From Synergistaceae bacterium (lineage in GTDB: Bacteria > Synergistota > Synergistia > Synergistales > Aminobacteriaceae), in assembly GCA_031274425.1 (NCBI GenBank), contig JAISQE010000006.1:1-33395 (forward strand): a stretch of 33,395 nt of DNA, given 5' to 3'. The notes beneath the pieces are model-generated. The model was not told where the DNA came from. It ran no database searches and saw only the letters and a list, made by a program, of their open reading frames with translations. The first letter of the stretch is position 1; each line of letters begins with the position of its first letter. Position numbers and translations under genes: made by a program. This document shows, piece by piece, positions 24,255 through 30,983 of this stretch.

Positions 24255-24719
24255 TCAGTTTTTGTAAGTCATGTCAGCGGCGGTCCAGTCCTTCAGCACG
24301 GCGGCGATATCCGCGGCGACCGCCTTCGCGCCTTCCAGGTCGTGTTCCAGGTAGTTTCCGCACTCCGCGCTTTTCGACGCCCCGGGGATCGGCCCGTCGA
24401 ACGCCGCGATGAACTCCAGGGTCTTTCGGAAAAGGTCGAGCGCCTGCTGGTTTGTCAGAGCGTCCCGGATCAGGAAGTAAAAACCCGTGCGGCACCCCAT
24501 CGGCCCGACGTAAATCACGGAGTCGGAGTGTTCGGAGTTGCGGACGAATGTCGCGAAGAGGTGCTCGAAAGTGTGCATCGCCGCGTTTTCGAGGTAATGC
24601 CCCGCGTTTGGCCTGACCATGCGGATGTCGTAAGTGACGACATCCCCGTCGATTCTGGAGACGTACATTCCCTTTTGCAGGACGTCGTGGTTGATGCTGA
24701 AACTCGCGATTCTTTCCAT
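24255..24719 (-). CDS. luxS: S-ribosylhomocysteine lyase LuxS
   Basis: A 154-residue metalloenzyme that cleaves S-ribosylhomocysteine to homocysteine and DPD, the precursor of autoinducer-2, in the activated methyl cycle. The metal site HTFEH gives H49 and H53 with the catalytic E52. GPMGCRTGFY carries the catalytic C76, and ECGNY the third metal ligand C120. Length and motifs are complete. I chose the ATG with AGGAAG upstream; a TTG two codons earlier is possible. It lies two bases after the dehydrogenase gene. Its place inside a methionine importer operon couples homocysteine recycling to methionine uptake and argues for a metabolic role at least as much as signalling. Confidence 0.95.
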   Translation of the reverse strand: MERIASFSINHDVLQKGMYVSRIDGDVVTYDIRMVRPNAGHYLENAAMHTFEHLFATFVRNSEHSDSVIYVGPMGCRTGFYFLIRDALTNQQALDLFRKTLEFIAAFDGPIPGASKSAECGNYLEHDLEGAKAVAADIAAVLKDWTAADMTYKN

Positions 24720-24721
24720 TG

Positions 24722-25783
24722 TCAATCTTCCTTTCCCCGAACCCGGATGAGGATTTTGAGGTGCTTTTCCCCGTTGGCCAGAAGCTCCTCGAAACCGTCG
24801 CTCACCAGAGTGTCGAGCGTTACTTCGCGGGTGATGAGGCTCTTCGCGTCGATTTGCCCGCTCTCGATGCGGGCGAGGGCCTCCGCGATCTCGTCCGTGT
24901 GCGCTTGCGAGGTGAAGAGCTGACGCTCGCCCTCCTGGAAGTCGTTCATGCGCAACGCGGGCGATTTTTCAAAAACGCCCATGACCATCAACTTCCCCCG
25001 CGGCTTGAGCATGGAAATACACCCGTCCAGAGCCGTCTGGCTGCCGACGCATTCATAAACGACATCGGCCAATCGCCCTTCCGACCACTCCGTCACCGCC
25101 TTTACGGGGTCCCCGTCGCTCAGGTCGAAATAGGAGCCGCCTCCGTTCTCGACCAGAGCTTGACGCTCCCTGCCGACGCCGATGACCAGAAGGCGGCGGG
25201 CGTCCGCCTGCCGGGCCGCGAAAAAAGCTCCGACGCCGATAATTCCTGGACCGACTACCACGACATCCTGCCCCCGCACGCCGCCGAGAAGTTTTTCGGC
25301 ATGGATCCCACAGGCCAGCGGTTCCGCCAAAACGGCGTCTCTGAGGGGCACTCCGTCCGGGATGCGAAAGAGCCGCGCGGCCTCGACCTCCACATATTCG
25401 GCGAAAGCGCCGTCCAGGTTTACGCCCAGAAATCCCAGGTTTTCGCAGACGTTGTAACGCCCGTTTCGGCAAGCCTCGCATTTACCGCAGCTCAACGTCC
25501 CGTTGGCCGTTACTCTATCCCCCGTCTTCCAGCCGGAGATGTTTTCCCCTACCTCGTCGATCACTCCGCTGAATTCGTGCCCAATGATCAGAGGCGCGGT
25601 TTTCCCCGTCAAGCGATGGGGCTTCTCGACCGGGATAAAGTTCGGCCCCACGTATTCATGTCTGTCCGTCCCGCAAATTCCGGCGTAGCGGACCGCGACC
25701 ACAACATGCCCCGGCGACGCCCTCGGGCGTTCCGTTTCCTCGATGCGCACATCCTTATAGCCGTGCCAGACCGCAGCCTTCAC
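24722..25783 (-). CDS. Zinc-dependent medium-chain dehydrogenase
   Basis: A 353-residue alcohol/polyol dehydrogenase of the MDR family (threonine or butanediol dehydrogenase-like). Catalytic zinc: C37 in YAGICGTDRH, H69 and E70 in IIGHEFSGV, and E154 in LAEPLACG. Structural zinc: C99, C102, C105 and C113. The NAD-binding turn GPGIIG is at 178-183. The start is GTG with GGGGAGG upstream. It is the first gene of the luxS-metQNI unit, directly after the leader with Met/Cys ORF and terminator. The substrate is unknown. It could act on a C4/C5 hydroxy compound from methionine or DPD breakdown, or be a threonine dehydrogenase; neither is shown. Confidence 0.85.
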   Translation of the reverse strand: MKAAVWHGYKDVRIEETERPRASPGHVVVAVRYAGICGTDRHEYVGPNFIPVEKPHRLTGKTAPLIIGHEFSGVIDEVGENISGWKTGDRVTANGTLSCGKCEACRNGRYNVCENLGFLGVNLDGAFAEYVEVEAARLFRIPDGVPLRDAVLAEPLACGIHAEKLLGGVRGQDVVVVGPGIIGVGAFFAARQADARRLLVIGVGRERQALVENGGGSYFDLSDGDPVKAVTEWSEGRLADVVYECVGSQTALDGCISMLKPRGKLMVMGVFEKSPALRMNDFQEGERQLFTSQAHTDEIAEALARIESGQIDAKSLITREVTLDTLVSDGFEELLANGEKHLKILIRVRGKED

Positions 25784-25802
25784 CCGATACCACCTCCCCT
25801 AT

Positions 25803-25834
25803 AAAAAATTGGAAGCTCCGTCGGAAGCTTCCAA
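25803..25834 (-). terminator. Attenuator terminator in the dehydrogenase-luxS-metQNI leader
   Basis: On the minus strand a TTGGAAGCT/AGCTTCCAA nine-base stem, eight-base loop, then six T residues (25803-25808), just 20 bases before the GTG of the dehydrogenase. Nearly the same sequence as the stems at 18706 and 27154. The 5' arm with flank (TCTTGGAAG) is complementary to TTTCCAAGA inside the leader ORF. Confidence 0.85.
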
Positions 25835-25900
25835 GAGGGACTGCCTGTCTCGCAGTTTTGAAACTCTTCGTTAAAGCGGAAGCATTCTAAGTACGCGGCA

Positions 25901-25969
25901 TCACATGGCACATACATCTTGGAAACACATCATCCGCATTCGCGTACCGATGCAATCGAACGGCTTCAT
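25901..25969 (-). CDS. Candidate Met/Cys leader peptide of the luxS-metQNI unit
   Basis: A 22-residue frame with AAAGG about ten bases upstream. It contains CIGTRMRMMCFQDVCAM, so seven of the 21 residues after the start are Met or Cys. It aligns without gaps with the second half of the leader ORF at 18779. Conserved bases continue past the stop codon (TGATGCCGCGTAC against CGATGTTGTAC). The codons TTC CAA GA directly after the MMC cluster can pair with the 5' arm of the terminator 80 bases downstream. This is the clearest member of the leader family. Confidence 0.6.
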   Translation of the reverse strand: MKPFDCIGTRMRMMCFQDVCAM

Positions 25970-26033
25970 CCTTGTCCCGCCTTTTCTCATAAAATATATA
26001 TATCATAGTTACTTTATAAGTTTGATCGACAGG

Positions 26034-26063
26034 AGTATACAACGCCTTCACGAAAGATGTCAA
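26034..26063 (-). promoter_or_regulatory. Promoter of the dehydrogenase-luxS-metQNI unit
   Basis: TTGACA (26058-26063) and TATACT (26034-26039) on the minus strand, 18-base spacer; a GTATAC at 17 is the alternative. The transcript then enters the AT-rich start (ATATATATTTTATGAG) and the leader ORF. The stretch 25784-26207 holds this promoter, the leader and the attenuator; nothing else was found in it. Confidence 0.65.
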
Positions 26064-26207
26064 GAACGGCCGGGCAGCCTCAATAAGACGTTGTACGAGC
26101 ATTTCGTTGGTTGCGAGCGGTTTCGTGCTGGATAGAAACGGATAAAAATTTGCAATTTATTACTTGACAAAAGGGCACATGAGAATGTTGTTCTACCCCA
26201 AAAAACA

Positions 26208-26757
26208 GCGCAAACGCGCCGTTGCCGTTGATCGTCTCGGGGGAAGTACCGTAATTTTTGCCTTGAGCCTTGTAAAAAGCCTCATTGATGGGCAACAGAG
26301 CCGGATAGGCGAGTAGGTTATCAAGATAAGGAATGGGGCGCTCCAACTTCAGCTCCAGCGTTTTGTCGTCAATGGCCTTGACGCCCAGCTCTTCAACAGG
26401 CTTTTGGCCTTTCAGAATGGCGTCCGCGTTAAGGAGAGACGCCGTTCTCAAGAAAAACGCGTACTGATAGCCATTGGCGGAGTCGATGAGGTCTCGCCAA
26501 GAAAACACAAAATCATGTGCCGTCACAGGGGCTCCGCTACTCCATTTCGCATTCCTGATCTTAAAGGTGTACGTAAGACCATCGTCGCTCTTGGCGACAC
26601 TCTTAGCCGCAGCCAAGCTGGGAACGCCGGAGGGCTCCCAGGAGGTCTGCTGCAAGCTTTCGAGAGAATCCATCATGAACGTATCCGTGGCATCACATAG
26701 CGAAATGACCTCTCGAAGCTCGCGGCTCCATACACCTTCTCGTCTGGGTATTTCCAC
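26208..26757 (-). pseudogene. Decayed oligopeptide-binding protein (OppA) fragment
   Basis: The minus-strand frame reads SDDGLTYTFKIRNAKWSSGA, TAHDFVFSWRDLIDSANGYQ, LLPINEAFYKAQGKNYGTSP and ends its homology at ETINGNGAF. This matches residues of about 40-220 of the intact OppA encoded at 27232 (SDDGLVYTYTLKEGKWSSGH, TAHDFVFAWRELVDPANGFQ, YGTSPETTNSNGPF). The signal peptide and N-terminus are missing, and the C-terminal 300 residues are gone. After about 26208 the frame runs into unrelated sequence. At its 5' end the body is joined directly to the end of a leader ORF, so the terminator and gene start were deleted. Confidence 0.75.
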
Positions 26758-26782
26758 GAAGACACAGAGCCACGCGAATCAT
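26693..26782 (-). other. Degenerate fourth copy of the Met/Cys leader ORF
   Basis: Twenty-nine codons after AAAGGA. It contains C7, C17, M18 and M29 and ends GCT ATG TGA TGCC, matching the end of the leader at 25901 (GCC ATG TGA TGCC). TGTATG, then TCGAGAGGTC, then ATGTGATG parallels the leader at 27007 (TGTATG, TCCAAGGGGTC, ATGCGATG). The terminator that should follow is absent, replaced by the OppA fragment. It supports the idea that a leader of this family once controlled the divergent oppA copy. Confidence 0.4.
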
Positions 26783-26830
26783 TCCTTTTATAATATATAA
26801 AATTAGTATGTTTAATTAATATTGAAGGGG

Positions 26831-26858
26831 ACTATACCATGATTAGGGCAAATGTCAA
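26831..26858 (-). promoter_or_regulatory. Promoter upstream of the oppA pseudogene
   Basis: TTGACA (26853-26858), 16-base spacer, TATAGT (26831-26836) on the minus strand, followed by an AT-rich run as in the other leaders. It diverges from the plus-strand opp promoter 63 bases away. Confidence 0.6.
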
Positions 26859-26921
26859 CAAAAAATTTGCCAAAAAACTCGCCCGCCAGCGCCCCTCCCT
26901 TGCCTCGGCAGGGCACGCCGT

Positions 26922-26949
26922 TTGACATTCCCCAAAATCATGCTATATT
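26922..26949 (+). promoter_or_regulatory. Promoter of the oppABCDF operon
   Basis: TTGACA (26922-26927), 16-base spacer, TATATT (26944-26949) on the plus strand. It is followed by an AT-rich stretch (ATTATATATTAAACTTATCG) and the leader ORF. The gap 26758-27231 is filled by the two divergent promoters, the two leader ORFs and the opp attenuator. Confidence 0.75.
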
Positions 26950-27006
26950 GCCTCATTATATATTAAACTTATCGACTTAAATAATAACGGAGAGGAGGTG
27001 TTGGAG

Positions 27007-27117
27007 ATGTCCCGGTTCAGGTTGAGCGGTGGAGCGTTCGCGGATAAATGTATGATGTGTACGGTCCAAGGGGTCGTCATGCGATGTCGCTTGTGGGGCA
27101 GTACCCGTTTTTCATGA
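27007..27117 (+). CDS. Candidate Met/Cys leader peptide of the opp operon
   Basis: A 36-residue frame with an almost perfect GGAGGTG ribosome site six bases before ATG. The centre reads DKCMMCTVQGVVMRCRLWG (C15, M16, M17, C18, M25, C27). It shares ATGATGTGT, TCCAAG and GCGATGTCGC with the luxS-unit leader. TCCAAG (27065-27070) can pair with CTTGGA (27152-27157), the 5' side of the terminator. Its stop lies 36 bases before that terminator. It implies that this peptide importer answers to sulfur amino acid supply. Confidence 0.6.
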   Translation: MSRFRLSGGAFADKCMMCTVQGVVMRCRLWGSTRFS

Positions 27118-27153
27118 GGGAGAGGCGGAAAACATCGGAATGACAGACCTTCT

Positions 27154-27184
27154 TGGAAGCTTTTGACGAAGCTTCCATTTTTTT
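27154..27184 (+). terminator. Attenuator terminator in the opp leader
   Basis: TGGAAGCTT/AAGCTTCCA nine-base stem (27154-27162 with 27169-27177), six-base loop TTGACG, then seven T residues. It lies 47 bases before the oppA ATG. It is the third copy of the near-identical stem. Confidence 0.85.
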
Positions 27185-27231
27185 GCGGCAGTTTTCACCA
27201 TAGAAACTCGACTCGAGAGGAGAAAAACAGA

Positions 27232-28845
27232 ATGAAAATATTCACGAGAACAACAGCGCTGCTCCTGGCTCTTGCGGTCCTTCTTGCCTTGGGAGGCGGC
27301 ACGGGCATGGCCGCCAATGGCAAATACATCAGATTGAAACTCGACAACGAGGTTTCGAGCCTAGACCCCCACGTGGCCACGGACGTCATCGCCTATACGG
27401 TCATCCGGGCGTTCAGCGTCGGGCTGTACCAGTCTCACTCCTCGGGCGTGCCGGAGCCCGGCCTTATCAAGGACGCGAAAAAAAGCGACGACGGACTCGT
27501 CTACACCTACACCTTGAAGGAGGGCAAATGGAGCAGTGGCCACAAGGTCACCGCCCACGACTTCGTCTTTGCGTGGCGCGAGCTCGTCGATCCCGCCAAC
27601 GGCTTTCAATATCAGTACATCCTCAAGACCGCAGGCGTGGCCAATGCGGCCGAGATCATCGACGGCAAGAAGAAAAAAGAAGAGCTGGGCGTAAAGGCTC
27701 TTGGCGACCAGACGTTGGAGATCACGCTGGAAAGGCCCTTGGCCTATTTTGAGCACCTGCTCATCATGCCGTCCTTGTTGCCGGTCAACGAGGAATTTTA
27801 CCGCAAACAAGGCGATAAGTACGGCACCTCCCCGGAGACCACCAACTCCAACGGTCCCTTCCGCCTCACCTCTTACCAGCCCTCCGCGGTTTCCATAACG
27901 CTCGAAAAAAACCCCGACTACGTCGACGCCGACAAGGTCAAGTTGGACGGAGTGCAGTTCCAGGTCATCAAAGACAACCAACAGACCACGCTGGCCTACC
28001 AAAACAACGACCTGGACGTGGTGGCGCTGGGAGGAGAACAGGTGGAGCTCTTCCGGGACGACCCGGAGTACACCCCCGTCCTGACGGGTGCCCTGTGGTT
28101 CATTCCCCCCAACCTGAAAACGCCGGGCCTCGACAACCTGAACCTGCGCCGCGCCCTGGCCACCTCCTTCAGCAAGGACGTCCTCGTCGGCACGGTGCTC
28201 AAGGACGGCTCCGTCCCCGCCGATTACGTGGTCACCAAAAAGACCCACGTCACGGCGGAGGGCAAGGATCTGAGGGAGCTCACCAGCGACTTCCTCAAGA
28301 CGAACAAGGAGCAGGCCAAAGCCGACTGGGAAAAGGCGAAGGCCGAACTGGGCACGGACAAGTTCACCTTCACGATCCTGGTGGAGGACTCGGAGGACAC
28401 CATCAACGCCGTGCAGTTCATCCAAGCCCAGATTCAGGAGACACTTCCAGGCATCACCATCAAGATCGAGCAAATGCCCAAGAAAAACCGTGTGGACCGC
28501 ATGACCGTCGGGGACTACGAGCTCGGGCTGACCCGATGGGGCCCGGACTACCCCGACGCCACCACCTACCTAGACCTGTTCACAACGGACAATAGGTACA
28601 ACTACGGCCGCTGGAGCAACGCCGAGTACGACACCCTGGTCGCCGCCATCGGCACGACGCTTTCTAACAACATTCCGGCCAGGCTCGACGCTATAAAGCG
28701 CGCGGAGCAAATTATCGGCGAGGAAGCTGCGATTTTCCCCGTCTACCAGAAGGGCATCGCGTACCTGGTCAGCTCCAGGCTGAAGGGCATCACGTTCAGC
28801 TCCACCGGAACGCAGGTCCTCTACCAGTACGCCGACTTCAAGTAG
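27232..28845 (+). CDS. oppA: Oligopeptide-binding protein OppA (SBP family 5)
   Basis: A 537-residue periplasmic binding protein. The start ATG follows AGAGGAG; an ATG-like start further upstream would lie in the terminator. The signal peptide is about 1-28 (TTALLLALAVLLALGGGTGM then AAN). Landmarks: VSSLDPHVATD, FVFAWRELVDPANGFQY, YGTSPETTNSNGPFRL and NLRRALATSFSKDVLVG, ending with the RADQIIGEEA-like AEQIIGEEAAIFPVYQ. Length fits E. coli-type OppA, which binds peptides of mixed sequence. It heads the plus-strand operon and is regulated through the leader above. A broken paralogue lies just upstream in the opposite direction. Confidence 0.9.
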   Translation: MKIFTRTTALLLALAVLLALGGGTGMAANGKYIRLKLDNEVSSLDPHVATDVIAYTVIRAFSVGLYQSHSSGVPEPGLIKDAKKSDDGLVYTYTLKEGKWSSGHKVTAHDFVFAWRELVDPANGFQYQYILKTAGVANAAEIIDGKKKKEELGVKALGDQTLEITLERPLAYFEHLLIMPSLLPVNEEFYRKQGDKYGTSPETTNSNGPFRLTSYQPSAVSITLEKNPDYVDADKVKLDGVQFQVIKDNQQTTLAYQNNDLDVVALGGEQVELFRDDPEYTPVLTGALWFIPPNLKTPGLDNLNLRRALATSFSKDVLVGTVLKDGSVPADYVVTKKTHVTAEGKDLRELTSDFLKTNKEQAKADWEKAKAELGTDKFTFTILVEDSEDTINAVQFIQAQIQETLPGITIKIEQMPKKNRVDRMTVGDYELGLTRWGPDYPDATTYLDLFTTDNRYNYGRWSNAEYDTLVAAIGTTLSNNIPARLDAIKRAEQIIGEEAAIFPVYQKGIAYLVSSRLKGITFSSTGTQVLYQYADFK

Positions 28846-28869
28846 TCGGCGCAGTGACAGAGATCGTTT

Positions 28870-28888
28870 CCCGAAGAGTGGCTTCGGG
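28870..28888 (+). repeat. Intercistronic hairpin after oppA
   Basis: CCCGAAG and CTTCGGG with a five-base loop, 25 bases after the oppA stop. There is no T-run. Such hairpins often protect the abundant binding-protein message from 3' decay relative to the downstream permease genes. Confidence 0.5.
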
Positions 28889-28895
28889 TAAAGAG

Positions 28896-28976
28896 GTTTT
28901 AGGGGAGCCAGCGGACCGTAGATTTAGCGAAGCTAGGATTCCGCAGAAACCGAGCGGGCTCCGCCCCCTTGATTTT
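28896..28976. repeat. Palindromic repeat element, copy A (oppA-oppB gap)
   Basis: Begins GTTTTAGGGGAGCCAGC and ends GGGCTCCGCCCCCTTGATTT, with partly complementary ends (AGGGG-AGCC against GGCT-CCG-CCCCT). The right half, from CTAGGATTCCGCAG onward, is about three quarters identical to copy B inside oppD (CTAGGGTCCCACAG). Non-coding here. Confidence 0.5.
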
Positions 28977-28997
28977 CAATAAGGAGCGTCGGGCGAG

Positions 28998-29936
28998 ATG
29001 AAAAAGTACATTCTCAACAGGATCCTCATAGCGGCGGTCACCTTGTTGTTTATCCTGTTTACGCTGTTTGTTCTGATGAGCCTTTTGCCCGGCTCTCCCT
29101 TCAACGACGAACGACTCACGCCGGAGCAGGTGGTGGTGCTTCGCGCCAAATACGGTCTCGACCGGCCCGTCCTCGTGCAGTTCTTCCACTACGTGAAAAA
29201 CATGTTGACGGGAGACTTTGGCGTGTCCTACGCCATCGCCGTTAACGTCCCCATATCCACGCTTTTGAGCTTGCGCTTGCCCGTCTCCATGCGGATAGGC
29301 GGACAGGCCATACTCCTGGGGACGCTGCTGGGGCTGACCCTTGGGACGGCGGCAGCGCTTCGGCACAACACCATCTGGGACACATTGGGCACGACGCTCT
29401 CCGTGATCGGAGTCAGCGTCCCCTCCTACGTGTTCGGCCTGGGACTTTCTTACAGCCTAGGTTTTCGGCTCAAATGGTTTCCCATGCTGTACCAGGAGGG
29501 CTCCCCGTTTCGGTCCTCGGTTTTGCCCACTCTGGCGCTTTGCCTCTTCACCATGGCCAGCATCTCCCGCTTTACCCGCACCGAGCTCTTGGAGGTCCTC
29601 GACTCCGACTACATGCTTTTTGCGGAAAGCAAGGGAATCGACGGCTTCAACCTGATCTTCAGGCACGCCCTGCGCAACGCGCTCATCCCCGTCATCACCA
29701 TCCTGGCCCCGCTGGTGGTGAGCCTCATGACCGGCAGCCTCGTGACGGAACGCATCTTTTCGGTCCCCGGAGCGGGGCAGCTTCTGGTGCAGGGGATCCA
29801 GGCGAACGACTATAGCGTCATTGCGGCTATGGCTTTTATTTACAGCTCGCTTTACATCGGCGTCATGCTGGTGGTGGACATCCTGTACGGCATCATCGAC
29901 CCCAGGGTTCGTCTGATCCAGGAGGAACCGTCATGA
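28998..29936 (+). CDS. oppB: Oligopeptide ABC importer permease OppB
   Basis: A 312-residue inner-membrane permease. The N-terminal helix ILIAAVTLLFILFTLFVLMS is followed by LLPGSPFNDERLTPEQ and KYGLDRPVLVQFFHYV, typical OppB landmarks. Then GDFGVSY, four more helices, the EAA loop YMLFAESKGIDGFNLIFRHA and the C-terminal VVDILYGIIDPRVRL. GGAG precedes the ATG, and the stop overlaps the oppC start by four bases (ATGA). Family length and motifs are complete. Confidence 0.92.
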   Translation: MKKYILNRILIAAVTLLFILFTLFVLMSLLPGSPFNDERLTPEQVVVLRAKYGLDRPVLVQFFHYVKNMLTGDFGVSYAIAVNVPISTLLSLRLPVSMRIGGQAILLGTLLGLTLGTAAALRHNTIWDTLGTTLSVIGVSVPSYVFGLGLSYSLGFRLKWFPMLYQEGSPFRSSVLPTLALCLFTMASISRFTRTELLEVLDSDYMLFAESKGIDGFNLIFRHALRNALIPVITILAPLVVSLMTGSLVTERIFSVPGAGQLLVQGIQANDYSVIAAMAFIYSSLYIGVMLVVDILYGIIDPRVRLIQEEPS

Positions 29937-30979
29937 GTTCCGCGGACGAGGAGGTCACCCTGTTCGAGCCGGGGGACTTCGATTTCCTCGGGCGCGTGGA
30001 GTACTCCGCCGCCGAGCCCCTACCGGAGTACTCCCGTGGAAGAGAAATCCTCTCCCGCCTCTCGAAAAACAAGGGCGCGGCGGTCGCGTTTTGCTGCATC
30101 GTCCTTATCACGGCCCTGGCGGTTATCGGCCCGATGGTCAGCGGGTACCGCTACGACCAGCAGCTGACCGGCCGCGACAATATGGCGCCGAGAATACAGG
30201 GCGTCGAGAGGCTCGGCCTGTTCGACGGCGTCGAGACGATCAAAACATCTAGGGGCCTCAACGTGGTCAATAAATATGAAAAGCTGGAGGGGGGAGAAAA
30301 CGTTTACCATTGGTTCGGCACCGATGTCCTGGGGCGGGACCTGTTCACGAGAACCTGGACGGGCACCCGAATTTCCCTCTTTATCGCCCTGGTAGCGGTC
30401 CTGATCGACATGCTTTTCGGCATGGGTTACGGCCTGGTCTCGGGTTACTTCGGTGGGAAGGTCGACATGTGCATGCAGCGGTTTGTGGAGGTGCTCAACG
30501 GGATCCCCAACCTGATCATCGTGACGCTTTTGATCATCGTGCTCAAACCCGGGCTGACCAGCATCATCCTGGCGCTGATGATGACGGGCTGGATAGGCAT
30601 GAGCCGCGTCGCGCGAGCGCAGATGATCAAGCTCAAAGAACAAGAGTTCGTCCTTGCGGCGAGAACCCTGGGGGCCGGCCACTTCTTCTTGATTTTCAGA
30701 GAGGTCCTGCCCAATATCTTCGCGCAGCTCCTGGTCATGTCGATGTTTTCGATCCCCAACGCAATCTTTTCCGAGGCATTCCTGGCTTTTATCGGTATAG
30801 GCATCCCAGTGCCCCTGGCGTCCCTGGGCTCGCTTATCGCCGACTCTTTTAAATCGCTCACGACGCATCCCTACATGATCTTCTTCCCCGTAACGGTTCT
30901 GGCGGCGCTGATGCTGAGCTTCAACCTGCTAGCCGACGGCCTGCGCGACGCCCTTGATCCCAAGATGAAGGGGCAATAA
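29933..30979 (+). CDS. oppC: Oligopeptide ABC importer permease OppC
   Basis: A 348-residue permease. It has a longer cytoplasmic N-terminus (about 45 residues), a first helix near AVAFCCIVLITALAVIGPMV, and then a large periplasmic insertion before FGTDVLGRDLFTRTWTGTRI, which is typical of OppC. The EAA loop is EFVLAARTLGAGHFFLIFRE, and the C-terminus reads LLADGLRDALDPKMKGQ. The periplasmic loop (about 75-125) is longer than in DppC, as in the E. coli OppC branch. Overlaps oppB by four bases. Confidence 0.9.
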   Translation: MSSADEEVTLFEPGDFDFLGRVEYSAAEPLPEYSRGREILSRLSKNKGAAVAFCCIVLITALAVIGPMVSGYRYDQQLTGRDNMAPRIQGVERLGLFDGVETIKTSRGLNVVNKYEKLEGGENVYHWFGTDVLGRDLFTRTWTGTRISLFIALVAVLIDMLFGMGYGLVSGYFGGKVDMCMQRFVEVLNGIPNLIIVTLLIIVLKPGLTSIILALMMTGWIGMSRVARAQMIKLKEQEFVLAARTLGAGHFFLIFREVLPNIFAQLLVMSMFSIPNAIFSEAFLAFIGIGIPVPLASLGSLIADSFKSLTTHPYMIFFPVTVLAALMLSFNLLADGLRDALDPKMKGQ

Positions 30980-30983
30980 GGCG

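Noticed and set aside
25887-26102. A 71-codon minus-strand frame over the luxS-unit leader
   Set aside because: It starts upstream of the promoter and is in a different frame from the conserved Met/Cys leader ORF.
27361-28473. A 370-codon minus-strand open frame under oppA
   Set aside because: Shadow of the oppA coding strand (V/G/L/D-rich repeats from codon bias), no start signal, no motif.
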